64,000 nt of DNA, taken from Actinomycetota bacterium. Its GTDB lineage: Bacteria; Actinomycetota; Thermoleophilia; Solirubrobacterales; 70-9. The stretch spans positions 111,114 through 175,113 of the forward strand of contig JAFDWF010000208.1 in assembly GCA_018268575.1 (NCBI GenBank). The letters are read 5' to 3'. Below, in pieces: positions 24,784 through 34,550 of the stretch (positions are counted from its first letter, which is position 1; each line of letters starts with the position of its first letter). The notes beneath the pieces were generated by a model that saw only the letters and a program-made list of their open reading frames with translations, had not been told where the DNA came from and did not search any database. Made by a program: the position numbers and the translations under genes.

Positions 24784-26610
24784 CTAGCCCTGCGGAGCGG
24801 GTGGCGGCACCTGGGCCGCCATCTGGGCGTAGCCGGCGGCGCTGGGATGGATGCCGGTGTCGCCGCTGATCACCCACGGTTCGCCGCCGCCCTTCGGCCC
24901 GCCGCAGAAGGAGAGGTAGTGGGAGGCCTCGAGCTCGTCCTGGGTCGGCGTCGCTTGGACGCTCGGGCCGTCGACGCCGTATTCGAAGTAGGAACAGGTG
25001 TAGCTCGACGGGTAGACCGGTTCGAGGCTGACGCCGACGTTGAAGTGGGGTGGCGAGATCACCTGGAGGCGGGTCGATTTCGTCGCCGCGTTCACTTCCG
25101 CGGCGACCGCGGCGATCGTTTCGTTCATCAGCTTCCCCATCTCGGCGATCTGGGTGACGCTGTAGGCGAGCGCCGAGGAGGGGATCGCGAGGTGGTACTG
25201 CATCAGGTAGATCGTCGCCTGCGTCTTTTCCACCAGGTTGGCGTAGAGGCGCTTCAGTTCCGCCCGCAGGTGCACTTCTTCGAAGGATTCTTCGACGCAC
25301 TTCTGGTAGCCGCCGAAGAGGTCTGATTCGAGCGCGCAGCGCATCGACCCCAGCCCGAACAGGGTGTTGGCGAGGATCGGGTTGGCGCCGATCGTCATCA
25401 GGATGTAGTCGGGGTTTTCGGACTCGATCTTCTGCGTCGTCGCGTAGAGGTTGCCGCCGGGCGCCCAGTTGGTCGGTTCGGAGCCACTGACGGCGTAGTT
25501 CTTGTAGTTGGTGACGCCGTACTTGTTCGCCCACTGGGCCGCCCACGAGACGTTGTTCGACAGCCCGTAGTCGGCGGCGTAGGGAACTTCCTTCAGCCCG
25601 CTCGCGGTCGCGGTCGAGTTGGACGAGCAGGCGTCGTCGAGCACCTGGCCCACTGGTTTGCATTCGTACAGCGAGAGGAACGGCATCAGCGTGCCGTCGG
25701 CGTAGTAGCCGAACCCGGCGGTGACCGAGTCGCCCATCGCGCGGACGACGGGCTGCGCCGGGCCGACCCCGACCAGGGTCTTGCCGGGCGTGCCACCGAC
25801 GATCCGCAGCGCCGCGGTGCCGTGGTTGAGCTGGATCGTCGCCGCGCCCTCGGTCGGCCCGGTCTTGAATTCGAGCGAGCGGTGGTCGAAGCCGACCGAG
25901 ACCCCGGCGGGGCGGCCGGTGACCTTCCACTTCACCGGCGCGGTGCAGGCGGGGAGGGGGATGCTGGCCTCGCTGTTCGGCGGCACGATCGTGACCGGGA
26001 AATCGCCGCAGAAGGCCTGCCCCGGCGCTTCGGCGCCGGAGGCCGAGCGGCCCACCGCCGGCGTCGACCCCCGCAGGAGGCGGCGGGCGGTGGCGTGGGA
26101 GGTCAGCTCGGCGATGCCGTCGTGGTCGACGTCGATGCGGCCGTCCGCCTCGACCTCCGCCACCGGCACGCGCCCTTCGCGCCGCGCTCGTTCGAGCAAC
26201 TCGCCCGTCGCGGGGGAGAGGTGGATCTGGTGGACGAAGGTGAACCGCCGGCGGCGCTCGGGCCGGCGCAGGGCGCCGGCACTGACCCGCCCGAAGAAGA
26301 TGTTCTCGAAGACCAGCTGGCGGCCGAGGCGGATCTCGACCCGTCCTTTCATCACCCGTCCGCTCGCCTGGATCGGGTAGCTCACCGCGACCAGGAGGGA
26401 GAACTGGCCGCCCAGGTAGGGAGTACGGCCGACGGCGACGCGGCCCACCGTCACCTTGGCCGGCGGGCGGAGCGAGCGCAGCGGCTTGTGGGTCGTGGCG
26501 GCGGCTTGTCCAGCGGCGAGCAGCAGCAGCGCGAGCGCCCCGAGCAGGGCGATGAGTGCGGTCCTCCGTGCCGAGTTCACGGCCGAGAACCTACAGCCGG
26601 CGAGCGGCAT
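24784..26610 (-). CDS. Secreted SGNH hydrolase with large N-terminal domain
   Basis: A 608-residue exported esterase-like protein. ATG 26610 gives a signal peptide (MPLAGCRFSAVNSARRTALI followed by a leucine/alanine core ending AAGQAAATTH). Residues about 40-280 are a beta-rich region with no recognised family. The SGNH hydrolase domain starts near 290: block I MGDSVTAGFGYY with the nucleophile serine, NYAVSGS, LMTIGANPILAN as the GxN block, and DTGIHPSAAGYAQMA carrying the catalytic Asp and His. It would cleave esters on a cell-wall or external polysaccharide or lipid. A TTG at 26667 overlapping the upstream stop is an alternative start. Confidence 0.85.
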   Translation of the reverse strand: MPLAGCRFSAVNSARRTALIALLGALALLLLAAGQAAATTHKPLRSLRPPAKVTVGRVAVGRTPYLGGQFSLLVAVSYPIQASGRVMKGRVEIRLGRQLVFENIFFGRVSAGALRRPERRRRFTFVHQIHLSPATGELLERARREGRVPVAEVEADGRIDVDHDGIAELTSHATARRLLRGSTPAVGRSASGAEAPGQAFCGDFPVTIVPPNSEASIPLPACTAPVKWKVTGRPAGVSVGFDHRSLEFKTGPTEGAATIQLNHGTAALRIVGGTPGKTLVGVGPAQPVVRAMGDSVTAGFGYYADGTLMPFLSLYECKPVGQVLDDACSSNSTATASGLKEVPYAADYGLSNNVSWAAQWANKYGVTNYKNYAVSGSEPTNWAPGGNLYATTQKIESENPDYILMTIGANPILANTLFGLGSMRCALESDLFGGYQKCVEESFEEVHLRAELKRLYANLVEKTQATIYLMQYHLAIPSSALAYSVTQIAEMGKLMNETIAAVAAEVNAATKSTRLQVISPPHFNVGVSLEPVYPSSYTCSYFEYGVDGPSVQATPTQDELEASHYLSFCGGPKGGGEPWVISGDTGIHPSAAGYAQMAAQVPPPAPQG

Positions 26611-26663
26611 CGGCGAGCGGACGCGGACGAGTTTGCGAGCCGGGGCCGATGGCGGCCCGGCGC

Positions 26664-27715
<1,052 letters not shown>

Positions 27716-27719
<4 letters not shown>

Positions 27720-28942
27720 GCGCCGCCGGCGAGCCGCGCGGCGCGGCGGGTGAGGTAGCGCTGCTCGGGCAGGCTCGCAGTCAGCTCGGCGGCGCGCGCG
27801 TACTCGGCGTGGGCGCCGCGCCCGTCGCCCGCCAGCTCGAGCAGGTGGGCGCGGACGGCGTGCACGCGGTGGTGGCCTTCGAGCCGCGGCTCGACCTCGG
27901 CCAGCAGCTCCAGCCCGGCCGCGGGCCCGTTCGCCATCGCCGCCGCGACGGCGCGGTTCAGCGCCACCATCGGCCCCGGTGCCACTCGTTCGAGCAGCCC
28001 GTAGAGGGTAAGGATCTCCGCCCAGTCGGTGTCCTCGGCGCGCCGCGCCCGGTCGTGGGCGGCGGCGATCGCGGCCTGCAGCTGGTAGGGGCCGACCGCG
28101 CCCGCAGCGATCGCCGCGGTCAGCAGGCGGTCACCCTCGGCGATCGTCGCCGCGTCCCAGAGCGAGCGGTCCTGCTGGTCGAGCGGCACCAGTTCGCCGT
28201 CGGCGTCGGTGCGGGCGACCCGCCGCGCGTCGGTCAGCAGCATCAGCGCCAGCAGGCCGCCGACCTCGGGCTCCTCGGGCAGCGCCAGGCGGGCGATCCG
28301 GGTCAGCCGGATCGCCTCGGCGGAGAGCTCGACCCGCGCCAGGTCGGGACCCTCGCTGGCCGCGTAGCCCTCGTTGAAGATCAGGTAGAGGACGCCGAGC
28401 GCCGCCCGTAGCCGCTCCGCCCGTTGCGCCGGCGCGGGCAGCCCGAACGGCTCACCGGCCGCCTCGACCGCCTTCTTCGCCCGCGCGATCCGCCGTCCCA
28501 TCGTCGTCTCCGGGACGAGGAAGGCGGCGGCGATCTGCGCCGTCGTGAGGCCGCCGACCGCGCGCAGGGTGAGGGCGATGGCCGAGGCGGGCGAGAGCTC
28601 CGGTCGGCAGCACATGAAGACCAGCGCCAGCGAGTCGTCGGCCGCGGTCGTCGGGCCGGGCCGCGGTTCGGCGGCGAGCCGGTCCTCGCGCGCCCGCCGG
28701 GCGGAATCGGCGCGGATCCGGTCGGTCATCCGCCGCGAAGCCACGGCGATCAGCCACCCGGTCGGGTTCTCCGGCAACCCATTCGCCGGCCATTGCTCGA
28801 CCGCGTCGATCATCGCCTCCTGCACCGCGTCCTCGGAGTCGGCGAAATCGCCGAACCGCCGCACCACGGCGGCGAGGACCCGCGGCGCCGCTTCGCGCAG
28901 CAGGCCCTCGACCTCGCCGCGGTGTCGCGGAGGGGCGTTCAC
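27716..28942 (-). CDS. ECF42-type RNA polymerase sigma factor with C-terminal extension
   Basis: A 408-residue group IV sigma factor. Sigma region 2 is at about 12-80 (RFGDFADSEDAVQEAMIDAVEQWP, NPTGWLIAVASRRMTDRIR) and region 4 at about 105-165 (TLRAVGGLTTAQIAAAFLVPETTMGRRIARAKK). The long helical extension (about 170-408; FNEGYAASEGPDL, LLALMLLTDARR, GPYQLQAAIAAAHD, TPR-like) is typical of ECF42, where it controls activity in place of an anti-sigma factor. The DGPF-domain gene directly upstream is the standard partner and target. GTG 28942 lies two bases beyond the partner stop. Confidence 0.9.
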
Positions 28943-28944
28943 GC

Positions 28945-29340
28945 TCAGGGCTCGATCGGGCCCATCACCTGGCGCACCTCGATCTGCTGGCGCAGCGGCA
29001 CCCCGTTCGGGCCGGGCCCTTCGGAGGACTCGGCGGCGATCTCGAGCGCCCGCTCCTCGCTCTCGACGTCGACCATCCGCCAGCCGGCGAGCAGCTCCTT
29101 CGCCTCCGGGAAGGGGCCGTCGGTGATGACGGGCGGGCCGTCGGGAGTCGCCAGCACGATCTTCGCCAGCTCCGGCCTGGTCAGGCCCTGGGCCTCGACC
29201 AGCTCGCCGTTCTCGCGCAGCTCGGCGTTCAGGTCGAGCTGGAATTTGATGTGCGCCTCGACGTCCTCGGGCGCCCACTCGCTCATCGGTGGCACGTCGC
29301 CCTCGACCCGACCGTAGTGCTGCAGCAGCATGAACTTCAT
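28945..29340 (-). CDS. YciI-like DGPF-domain protein, ECF42 partner
   Basis: A 131-residue YCII-fold protein beginning MKFMLLQHYGRVEGDVPPMS. It carries the name-giving motif in VITDGPFPEAKELLAGW, and ends EVRQVMGPIEP. DGPF proteins are the usual neighbours and regulon members of ECF42 sigma factors; their biochemical role is unsettled. A GAGGAGG ribosome-binding site stands seven bases before ATG 29340. The sigma gene follows after two bases. An ECF42-like promoter lies about 50 bp upstream, consistent with autoregulation. Confidence 0.9.
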   Translation of the reverse strand: MKFMLLQHYGRVEGDVPPMSEWAPEDVEAHIKFQLDLNAELRENGELVEAQGLTRPELAKIVLATPDGPPVITDGPFPEAKELLAGWRMVDVESEERALEIAAESSEGPGPNGVPLRQQIEVRQVMGPIEP

Positions 29341-29391
29341 CTCGCTACCTCCTCGTTCGCGGCGCCTCCGTGACGGCGCCTTTGGGAGTGT

Positions 29392-29418
29392 GTCGGAGCC
29401 GGTCGCGCAGATGCGACA
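29392..29418 (-). promoter_or_regulatory. ECF42-like promoter candidate
   Basis: On the minus strand TGTCGC (29418-29413), 17 bases, then CGAC (29395-29392) stands upstream of the DGPF/sigma operon. This is close to the TGTCGA / CG(A/T)C arrangement described for ECF42 promoters. The match is one base short in the -35 element, and the elements are brief, so chance cannot be excluded. Confidence 0.45.
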
Positions 29419-29427
29419 TCGCCGGCG

Positions 29428-29745
29428 CTAAAGATCGGAGCTGTCTCCGTAGCCCGCCGGGACGAGGTCCTCGAAGTCGGGGTGGCGCTTGATCCACTCC
29501 TTGACGAAGGGGCAGGACGGGAGCACCTCGAGGCCCGCGGCGCGCGCCTGCTCGAGCGCGAAGCGGGCGAGGCGGCCGCCGAGGCCGCGGCCTTCGAAGC
29601 GCTCGTCGACCTCGGTGTGGACCAGGTCGATCAGGCCGGGGCGGAGGCGGTAGACCAGCGAGCCGGCGTGCTCGCCGTCGACGCTCACCTCGAAGCGCTT
29701 GCGCTCCGGCGCGTCGACGACGACGATCTGCGCGTCATCGGCCAC
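29428..29745 (-). CDS. Small GNAT-like N-acetyltransferase (YjdJ type)
   Basis: A 105-residue single-domain acetyltransferase of the short YjdJ-type group. The acetyl-CoA loop is DERFEGRGLGGRLARFALEQ, and the conserved end is VLPSCPFVKEWIKRHPDFEDL. Beta strands FEVSVDGEHAGSLVYRL precede it. The acceptor is unknown. Its ATG lies 11 bp inside the end of the PaiB-like gene, so the two are translated together. Confidence 0.9.
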   Translation of the reverse strand: MADDAQIVVVDAPERKRFEVSVDGEHAGSLVYRLRPGLIDLVHTEVDERFEGRGLGGRLARFALEQARAAGLEVLPSCPFVKEWIKRHPDFEDLVPAGYGDSSDL

Positions 29746-30355
29746 CTTCGGCCTCCCACTCCCGCTCCATCTCGTCGGCCAGCGCCGGGTGCGAATAGGG
29801 GCCGGGCCGGCGCAGCGCCGCGATCACCTGACGGCGACTGAGGTCGTCCTTGTCCTGGCTCAGCTTCCGCTTGCAGAGGAACCGCGAGGCCGGGATCCGC
29901 AGCCCGACCGTCCCCTTGCTTACCTCGCGTCCCCACTCCTGATCGAGGTAGAGGGGTTCCTCGACCTGGCGCTCGAAGCGCTCGACCAGCCGCGTCAGGG
30001 TCGCCAGGTTCTCGTCCTCGTCGAGCACCTCGGGCACCCCATATACATGGGCGACGCTGAAGTTCCAGGTCGGCGCCCGCGTCGCGCCCGGCCCGTACCA
30101 GCTCGGTGACACGTAGCCGCCCCGCCCCTCGACGATCACCAGCACCTCGCAGTCGGCGAAGCCGTGGACCTCCTCGTCGGGCCGGCCGACGTGGGTCAGC
30201 AGGGCCAACTCGGCGTTCTCGTCGAGCAGGATCGGGTAATGGGAGGCGACCAGCTCGCCATCGTTGGAGCTGACGATCGTCGCCCACGGGTTCTCCCGGA
30301 CCAGGTTGCGGACGACGTCGGGATCGGTGGTGGCGTGAGCGGGGTTGTGGCGCAC
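29735..30355 (-). CDS. PaiB-like FMN-binding protein
   Basis: A 206-residue split-barrel FMN-binding protein of the PaiB group. Typical segments are ENPWATIVSSNDGELVASHYPI, SPSWYGPGATRAPTWNFSVAHVYG, FERQVEEPL and a C-terminal KLSQDKDDLSRRQVIAALRR. PaiB in Bacillus represses protease and sporulation genes together with the acetyltransferase PaiA. Here too an acetyltransferase gene overlaps the 3' end. GTG 30355 starts the conserved VRHNPAHATTDPDVV sequence. The terminator and 18-codon ORF lie just upstream on the same strand. Confidence 0.9.
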   Translation of the reverse strand: MRHNPAHATTDPDVVRNLVRENPWATIVSSNDGELVASHYPILLDENAELALLTHVGRPDEEVHGFADCEVLVIVEGRGGYVSPSWYGPGATRAPTWNFSVAHVYGVPEVLDEDENLATLTRLVERFERQVEEPLYLDQEWGREVSKGTVGLRIPASRFLCKRKLSQDKDDLSRRQVIAALRRPGPYSHPALADEMEREWEAEGGR

Positions 30356-30374
30356 CGGTCGATTCTGACTGATG

Positions 30375-30409
30375 CGCGGGGCCGGCCCCCAGGCGAGGCC
30401 GGCCCCGCG
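30375..30409. terminator. Strong hairpin after the 18-codon ORF
   Basis: CGCGGGGCCGGCC at 30375-30387 pairs perfectly with GGCCGGCCCCGCG at 30397-30409, a 13-bp GC-only stem with a 9-nt loop. On the minus strand it begins 11 bases past the stop of the micro-ORF and ends 20 bases before the PaiB-like start. It has no T-run, common for GC-rich actinobacteria. It may end a short transcript or act as an attenuator for the PaiB-like gene. Confidence 0.75.
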
Positions 30410-30420
30410 AAGCCCTGGCC

Positions 30421-30477
30421 TTACGCCGACTTGGCGACCGAAGCCATCGGAGCAACGTGCGTGGTGGCGATCTCCAT
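30421..30477 (-). CDS. Putative 18-residue peptide
   Basis: ATG 30477 to TAA 30421 encodes MEIATTHVAPMASVAKSA. A purine-rich GGGAGGGGGTGAGCAGGG precedes the start and supports ribosome binding. A promoter candidate lies about 75 bp upstream and a 13-bp terminator hairpin right behind the stop, so it has the parts of an independent gene. The composition (basic only near the C-terminus, no cysteine, no run of one amino acid) does not look like a classic attenuation leader. Secreted signal, leader peptide or chance ORF remain open; no family is known to me. Confidence 0.45.
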   Translation of the reverse strand: MEIATTHVAPMASVAKSA

Positions 30478-30553
30478 CCCTGCTCACCCCCTCCCTGGTC
30501 GTTTTTGATCCCAACAAATGCGTTTGCTGCGACCTCTTCCACCGCTGAAATGG

Positions 30554-30622
30554 ATTCCAGCAGTACATCGGGTTCCAGCAAACACCGACTGGAATTGCTC
30601 AGAAAGTGCTCTACGCTGGAAT
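30554..30622. promoter_or_regulatory. Divergent twin promoters with repeated TGGAA operator-like motifs
   Basis: Plus strand: TTGCTC (30595-30600), 16 bp, TGGAAT (30617-30622), about 35 bp before the ArsR-like gene. Minus strand: TTGCTG (30581-30576), 16 bp, TGGAAT (30559-30554), reading toward the 18-codon ORF. The two promoters have identical geometry. TTCCAGCA occurs twice (30555, 30573, 18 bp apart) and TGGAAT twice in the other sense (30590, 30617), so the block is also a likely operator cluster. Assignment as promoters is from pattern only. Confidence 0.6.
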
Positions 30623-30656
30623 GAGCTATCCCGCTTGAACGAAGGAGACCAACCGC

Positions 30657-31271
30657 ATGCCCCCCGCCAAGACGCAGGTGTCGATGGAGACGACGCTTGC
30701 CGCGATCGTCGCCCACCCGACCCGAGCCCGGGCCTTCACGATCCTCACGGAACGCACCGCGAGCCCCGTGGAAATCGCACAGGAAATCGGCAAGGACGTG
30801 GGCCATGTCGGGTACCACGTGCGCAAACTGCTGCAGCTGAACCTGGTCGAGCTGGTCGACGAGCGCCCGGTTCGCGGCGCGGTCGAGCACTTCTACCGGG
30901 CGATCGAACGACCCTTCGTCAGTGAGGAGGAATTCGCGGCTCTAAGCGTCTCCGAGCGCGAAATCTTCACCCGCTACATCATGCAGCGGCTCGTCGCGGA
31001 CGTCGCCCGTTCGATGGACGAGAATGTCTTCGCCGCGCGTACGAACCACGCCATCCTGCGGACGCCGATGCTGGTCGATGACGACGGCTTTGAGGAAATG
31101 TGCGAGCTCCACATCGAGATGTACGAGCGCACCCTCGACATCCAGGCTCGCAGCGCCGAACGGATGACTGGCTCCGGCGAAGAGGGCATCCCGGCGATTT
31201 CCGCATCGGTGTTCTTCGAGCTTCCCGAGCGCCGCTACGGCGAGGACAAGTCCGAGGACAAGGATTCCTGA
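30657..31271 (+). CDS. ArsR-like winged-helix regulator
   Basis: A 204-residue transcription factor. Residues about 10-85 form a winged helix of the ArsR/HTH_20 type: LAAIVAHPTRARAFTILTER, ASPVEIAQEIGKDVGHVGYHVRKLLQLNLVELV. The remaining 120 residues are helical and contain no cysteine metal site, so a ligand or partner domain other than metal sensing is expected. GAAGGAG at 30641-30647 sets ATG 30657. The gene diverges from the micro-ORF unit and shares its operator-like region, so autoregulation and control of the peptide are plausible. Confidence 0.85.
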   Translation: MPPAKTQVSMETTLAAIVAHPTRARAFTILTERTASPVEIAQEIGKDVGHVGYHVRKLLQLNLVELVDERPVRGAVEHFYRAIERPFVSEEEFAALSVSEREIFTRYIMQRLVADVARSMDENVFAARTNHAILRTPMLVDDDGFEEMCELHIEMYERTLDIQARSAERMTGSGEEGIPAISASVFFELPERRYGEDKSEDKDS

Positions 31272-31367
31272 CCCGAGCTCCCGCATCCGCGGCGCCGCGG
31301 CACGAGACGTTCATCCGTCTACGAAACTGCCCGTCCATGCAACGGGCCGCCTACCATCTGTAGCCCC

Positions 31368-33032
31368 ATGCTGATCGAGGATCGATCGACCGCACCGGAT
31401 CTGGCGCCGCAGGCGCCGCGCCGCTGGCCGAAGCGCCTGCTGGTCGGCGGCATCGTCACCTTGGTGCTTGCCGCGGTGGCCGCGTTCGTCGTCTCCGCCT
31501 TCGCGCTCTCCGGCGCCAGCATCGAAGAAGACGGCTCCTCGCTCGGCAAGGTCAGCACGGAAACGTTCGGCGGCAGCGTCGAAAGCGTCAAGGCGACCGC
31601 GGTGAAGAGCGGCGCCGACGTCCCGGTGAAGATGCAGGGCGACCTGATCATGCCGACGACCAAGCTCCACCCGGGCGAGGAAGTCGCGGTCGAAGTGAAG
31701 GTGAAGCGGCCGAGCGTGATCGGCGCGCTCGCCGGCAGCGAAAAGACCCTGACCGCCACGGTCACCGCGCCGACCGCGAAGCTGGAAGCACGCTGGCTGA
31801 GCGTCAAGGAAGGCAAGAACCCCCGCCTCCACTTCAGCCGCCCGGTCAGCCAGATCGTCTACGGGCCCGAAGGCGAACTGAAGCACCGCCGCTTCGCCCG
31901 GCCGCGCCGCTCCATCACGCTCGGCAAGCAGCCCCCCGCCGGCCAGATGCAGGTCGCCTGGGCACCGCTCTCCTGGGAGCACCCGGGCGAGGCCAAGACC
32001 GTCACCTGGTTCCCGGCGACCGGGACCCCGACGGTCGCCGCCACCCCGACCGCGGGCTCGACGATCTCCGCCTCGACGCCGATCGAAATCACCTTCTCGA
32101 AGCCGGTGAAGAAGATCCTCGGCGCCGAAAAGCCGACGCTCTCGCCGCCGGTCGACGGCAAGTGGTCGCAGCCGAGCCCGCACACGCTGAAGTTCACGCC
32201 GTCGGGCTTCGGCGCGCCGCTCGCCACCGACCTGAAGGTCGAGCTGCCCGAAGAAGTCGAAGTGGTCCAGTCCGACGGTACGACCAAGAACTCCTCCCAG
32301 ATCGCCTGGGAAGTCCCGTCGGGCTCCGAACTGCGCCTCCAGCAGATGCTCGCCGGGCTCGACTACCTGCCCTACAAGTGGAACGGCGAAGAAGTGGCGA
32401 AGACGCCGGAAGCCCAGGTCGCCGCCGCGACCACGGAAACGCCGAAGGGCCACTTCTCGCCGCGCTGGCACAACACGCCCCAGGGACTGAAGGAACTGTG
32501 GACGCCCGGTGAAGCGAACGAAATCACCAAAGGGGCGTTGATGGCCTTCGAGGAAGCGCACGGGCTCGAAGTCGACGGCCTCGCCGGCCCGGTGGTCTGG
32601 GAAGAACTGATGAAGGCGACCATCGCCGGCGAAACGAAACCGACCAAGGGCGCAGCCAACGGCTACACCTACGTCTGGGTCAGCGAGGAAATCCCGGAGA
32701 CCGTCAACGTCTGGCACAACGGCAAGATGATCGTCAGCGAAGCCCCCGCCAACACCGGCATCCCCGGCGCGGAAACCGAAGTCGGCACGTTCCCGGTCTA
32801 CCTCCGTTACGAAGAAACGACGATGAGCGGGGAAAACCCCGACGGCTCGCACTACAGCGACCCGGGGATCATGTGGGTCTCCTACTTCAACGGCGGCGAC
32901 GCCCTGCACGCCTTCGACCGCGCCTCCTACGGCACCCCGCAGAGCCTCGGCTGCGTCGAGATGCCGCTCGAAGAGGCGGCCCAGATCTGGCCATACACGC
33001 CGATCGGCACCCCGGTCACGGTCAAGGCCTGA
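31368..33032 (+). CDS. Membrane-anchored L,D-transpeptidase with peptidoglycan-binding domain
   Basis: A 554-residue enzyme that makes 3-3 peptidoglycan cross-links or attaches proteins to the wall. A single membrane helix lies at about 24-46 (LLVGGIVTLVLAAVAAFVVS). Two Ig-like domains follow (about 60-340; HFSRPVSQIVYG, TPIEITFSKPVKKIL). Next comes a peptidoglycan-binding domain near 400-425 (ALMAFEEAHGLEVDGLAGPVVWEELM). The YkuD catalytic domain ends the protein, with LHAFDRASYGTPQ and the active-site SLGCVEMP (Cys about 529). Glutamate is mostly GAA here, unlike most neighbours. Stops of this gene and the PQQ-type propeller gene abut. Confidence 0.93.
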   Translation: MLIEDRSTAPDLAPQAPRRWPKRLLVGGIVTLVLAAVAAFVVSAFALSGASIEEDGSSLGKVSTETFGGSVESVKATAVKSGADVPVKMQGDLIMPTTKLHPGEEVAVEVKVKRPSVIGALAGSEKTLTATVTAPTAKLEARWLSVKEGKNPRLHFSRPVSQIVYGPEGELKHRRFARPRRSITLGKQPPAGQMQVAWAPLSWEHPGEAKTVTWFPATGTPTVAATPTAGSTISASTPIEITFSKPVKKILGAEKPTLSPPVDGKWSQPSPHTLKFTPSGFGAPLATDLKVELPEEVEVVQSDGTTKNSSQIAWEVPSGSELRLQQMLAGLDYLPYKWNGEEVAKTPEAQVAAATTETPKGHFSPRWHNTPQGLKELWTPGEANEITKGALMAFEEAHGLEVDGLAGPVVWEELMKATIAGETKPTKGAANGYTYVWVSEEIPETVNVWHNGKMIVSEAPANTGIPGAETEVGTFPVYLRYEETTMSGENPDGSHYSDPGIMWVSYFNGGDALHAFDRASYGTPQSLGCVEMPLEEAAQIWPYTPIGTPVTVKA

Positions 33033-34547
33033 TCAGGGCGCGCTGAGGATGTCGACGGTGCCGCTGCCGCTGTGGTCGTTGGCGTCGCCCTCGGGCTCGA
33101 TCACGTGGCCGTCGACGACGATCGGGCTGTTCCAGTGGCCGGGCGCGCCGGGCAGCTTCGCGATCGGATTTCCCGAGCTCGGTCGGTAGACCTCGATCCC
33201 GCCTGCCGAGGGTTCGTAGACGTAGAGCAGGCCGCCGGCGACGATCGGGCTGGTCCCCGGCGTCTCGTTTTCCCACAGCTGGTGGAGCCGCCCGCCGCGC
33301 AGCGCGTAGGCGGCGGTGGCCGAGAAGTCGGCGACGAAGACGGTGGTCTCCTTGCCGTGGTGCCAGACCGCGGGGGCGGTGAAGAGCTGGTCGCCGCCGG
33401 GGGTCGGCAGCGTCTGCACTTCGCCGCCGAGGCGCGCCTTGCCGCCGGGGGCCGAGCCGTCGAGGCGGGCCAGGTCGAGCACCCGCATCACCGCGTCCTT
33501 GCCCGCCACCAGCACCCGGCCTTCGCCGAGCAGCGCCGGGGCGCTGGAGCCGAGGTCGAGGTCCTGCGAGTTCAGCTTCGCCTGGTCGCGGGGCGTGTAG
33601 GACTGGCGCAGGCGGAGGCCGGGCACGGTCAGCTCGAGCACGCTGTCGCCGAAGTAGCGGCGGCCGTCCCAGGTCGCGTTGCCGGTGTCGACGAGCAGCC
33701 GCTTGCCACCCGGCTCGACCACGGCGCCGCCGCGCGAGAGGATCGCCGAGTCGCTCTGCGGGCAGCTGCTGGGGACGATGATCGTGCGACGGTTCGCGCA
33801 GAGCGTGTTGAAGACCGCGCGGATCTTGCCGCTGCCGCGGTCGATCAGGACGACGTGCCCCTGGTACACGGGGATGTCGCCGATGTAGCCGCCGGTCGCC
33901 ACGATCACGTAGGGGCCGTCGACGTTCAGCGCCGCGCCCATTTTCTCCTTGGTCGGGTCGCGGGTGACGGTCACCGGCCAGGCGCCGGTGTGGACCTCCT
34001 TGCCGCTCGCCAGCGAGAGCTTGTGCACGACCCCGTCGGGCGAGGCGGCGTAGACGTAGCGATGCCCCGGGCTCGGGTCGAGCAGCGGGCTCGCGGTGGT
34101 GATCTGGGCGCTGCCGGCCCAGCCCGAGTAGCCGGGCGGGGTGTAGGTCCAGAGGAGCGCGCCGGAGTTGACGTCGACCGCGAAGGTGCGCCCGTAGCTG
34201 CTGGTCATCACCGCCACGTCGTGGGTGGCGCCGCGAACCGTCGCGTCGGCGACGTAGATCGGCGAGGAGTCGATCGTGCCGGGCAGGGTGATGCGTCGAT
34301 CGCTCAGCTGCCCGACGTTGGCGGCGGTGATCCCGGTGCTCGCCGCGGTGACGTCGCTGCGCTGGGGGTTGAGCCCGAACTCGGGCCAGGTCGTCAGTTC
34401 GGCGGCGGTGCCGGAGGGGGCCGAGGGGCTCCCCGCCCGCGCCCCCGCGGGGCCCGAGTTCACCGACCCGGAGGTGTGCACGGCCAGTAGCAACAGCAGC
34501 GCCACCAGCGGCGCGAGGAGGCACAGCCGCGGTCCGTTCCGCTCCAC
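33033..34547 (-). CDS. Secreted or anchored PQQ-type beta-propeller protein
   Basis: A 504-residue exported propeller. The N-terminal MERNGPRLCLLAPLVALLLLLAV segment (too basic and short for certainty) is a signal or anchor helix. Propeller blades follow with repeated GxxxW-like motifs: VDVNSGALLWTYTPPGY, HKLSLASGKEV, LIDRGSGKIRAVF, and YRPSSGNPIAKL. The WDYD active-site segment of PQQ dehydrogenases is absent, so cofactor binding is doubtful and a scaffold role like BamB is possible. GTG 34547 begins only three bases from a 167-bp inverted-ended element, leaving no room for a ribosome-binding site; a leaderless transcript is likely. Confidence 0.75.
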   Translation of the reverse strand: MERNGPRLCLLAPLVALLLLLAVHTSGSVNSGPAGARAGSPSAPSGTAAELTTWPEFGLNPQRSDVTAASTGITAANVGQLSDRRITLPGTIDSSPIYVADATVRGATHDVAVMTSSYGRTFAVDVNSGALLWTYTPPGYSGWAGSAQITTASPLLDPSPGHRYVYAASPDGVVHKLSLASGKEVHTGAWPVTVTRDPTKEKMGAALNVDGPYVIVATGGYIGDIPVYQGHVVLIDRGSGKIRAVFNTLCANRRTIIVPSSCPQSDSAILSRGGAVVEPGGKRLLVDTGNATWDGRRYFGDSVLELTVPGLRLRQSYTPRDQAKLNSQDLDLGSSAPALLGEGRVLVAGKDAVMRVLDLARLDGSAPGGKARLGGEVQTLPTPGGDQLFTAPAVWHHGKETTVFVADFSATAAYALRGGRLHQLWENETPGTSPIVAGGLLYVYEPSAGGIEVYRPSSGNPIAKLPGAPGHWNSPIVVDGHVIEPEGDANDHSGSGTVDILSAP

Positions 34548-34550
34548 GGC

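Noticed and set aside
28943..29278. An N-terminal extension of the ECF42 sigma gene up to 29278
   Set aside because: It overlaps the DGPF gene in another frame and is arginine/glycine-rich; the conserved sigma region starts after GTG 28942.
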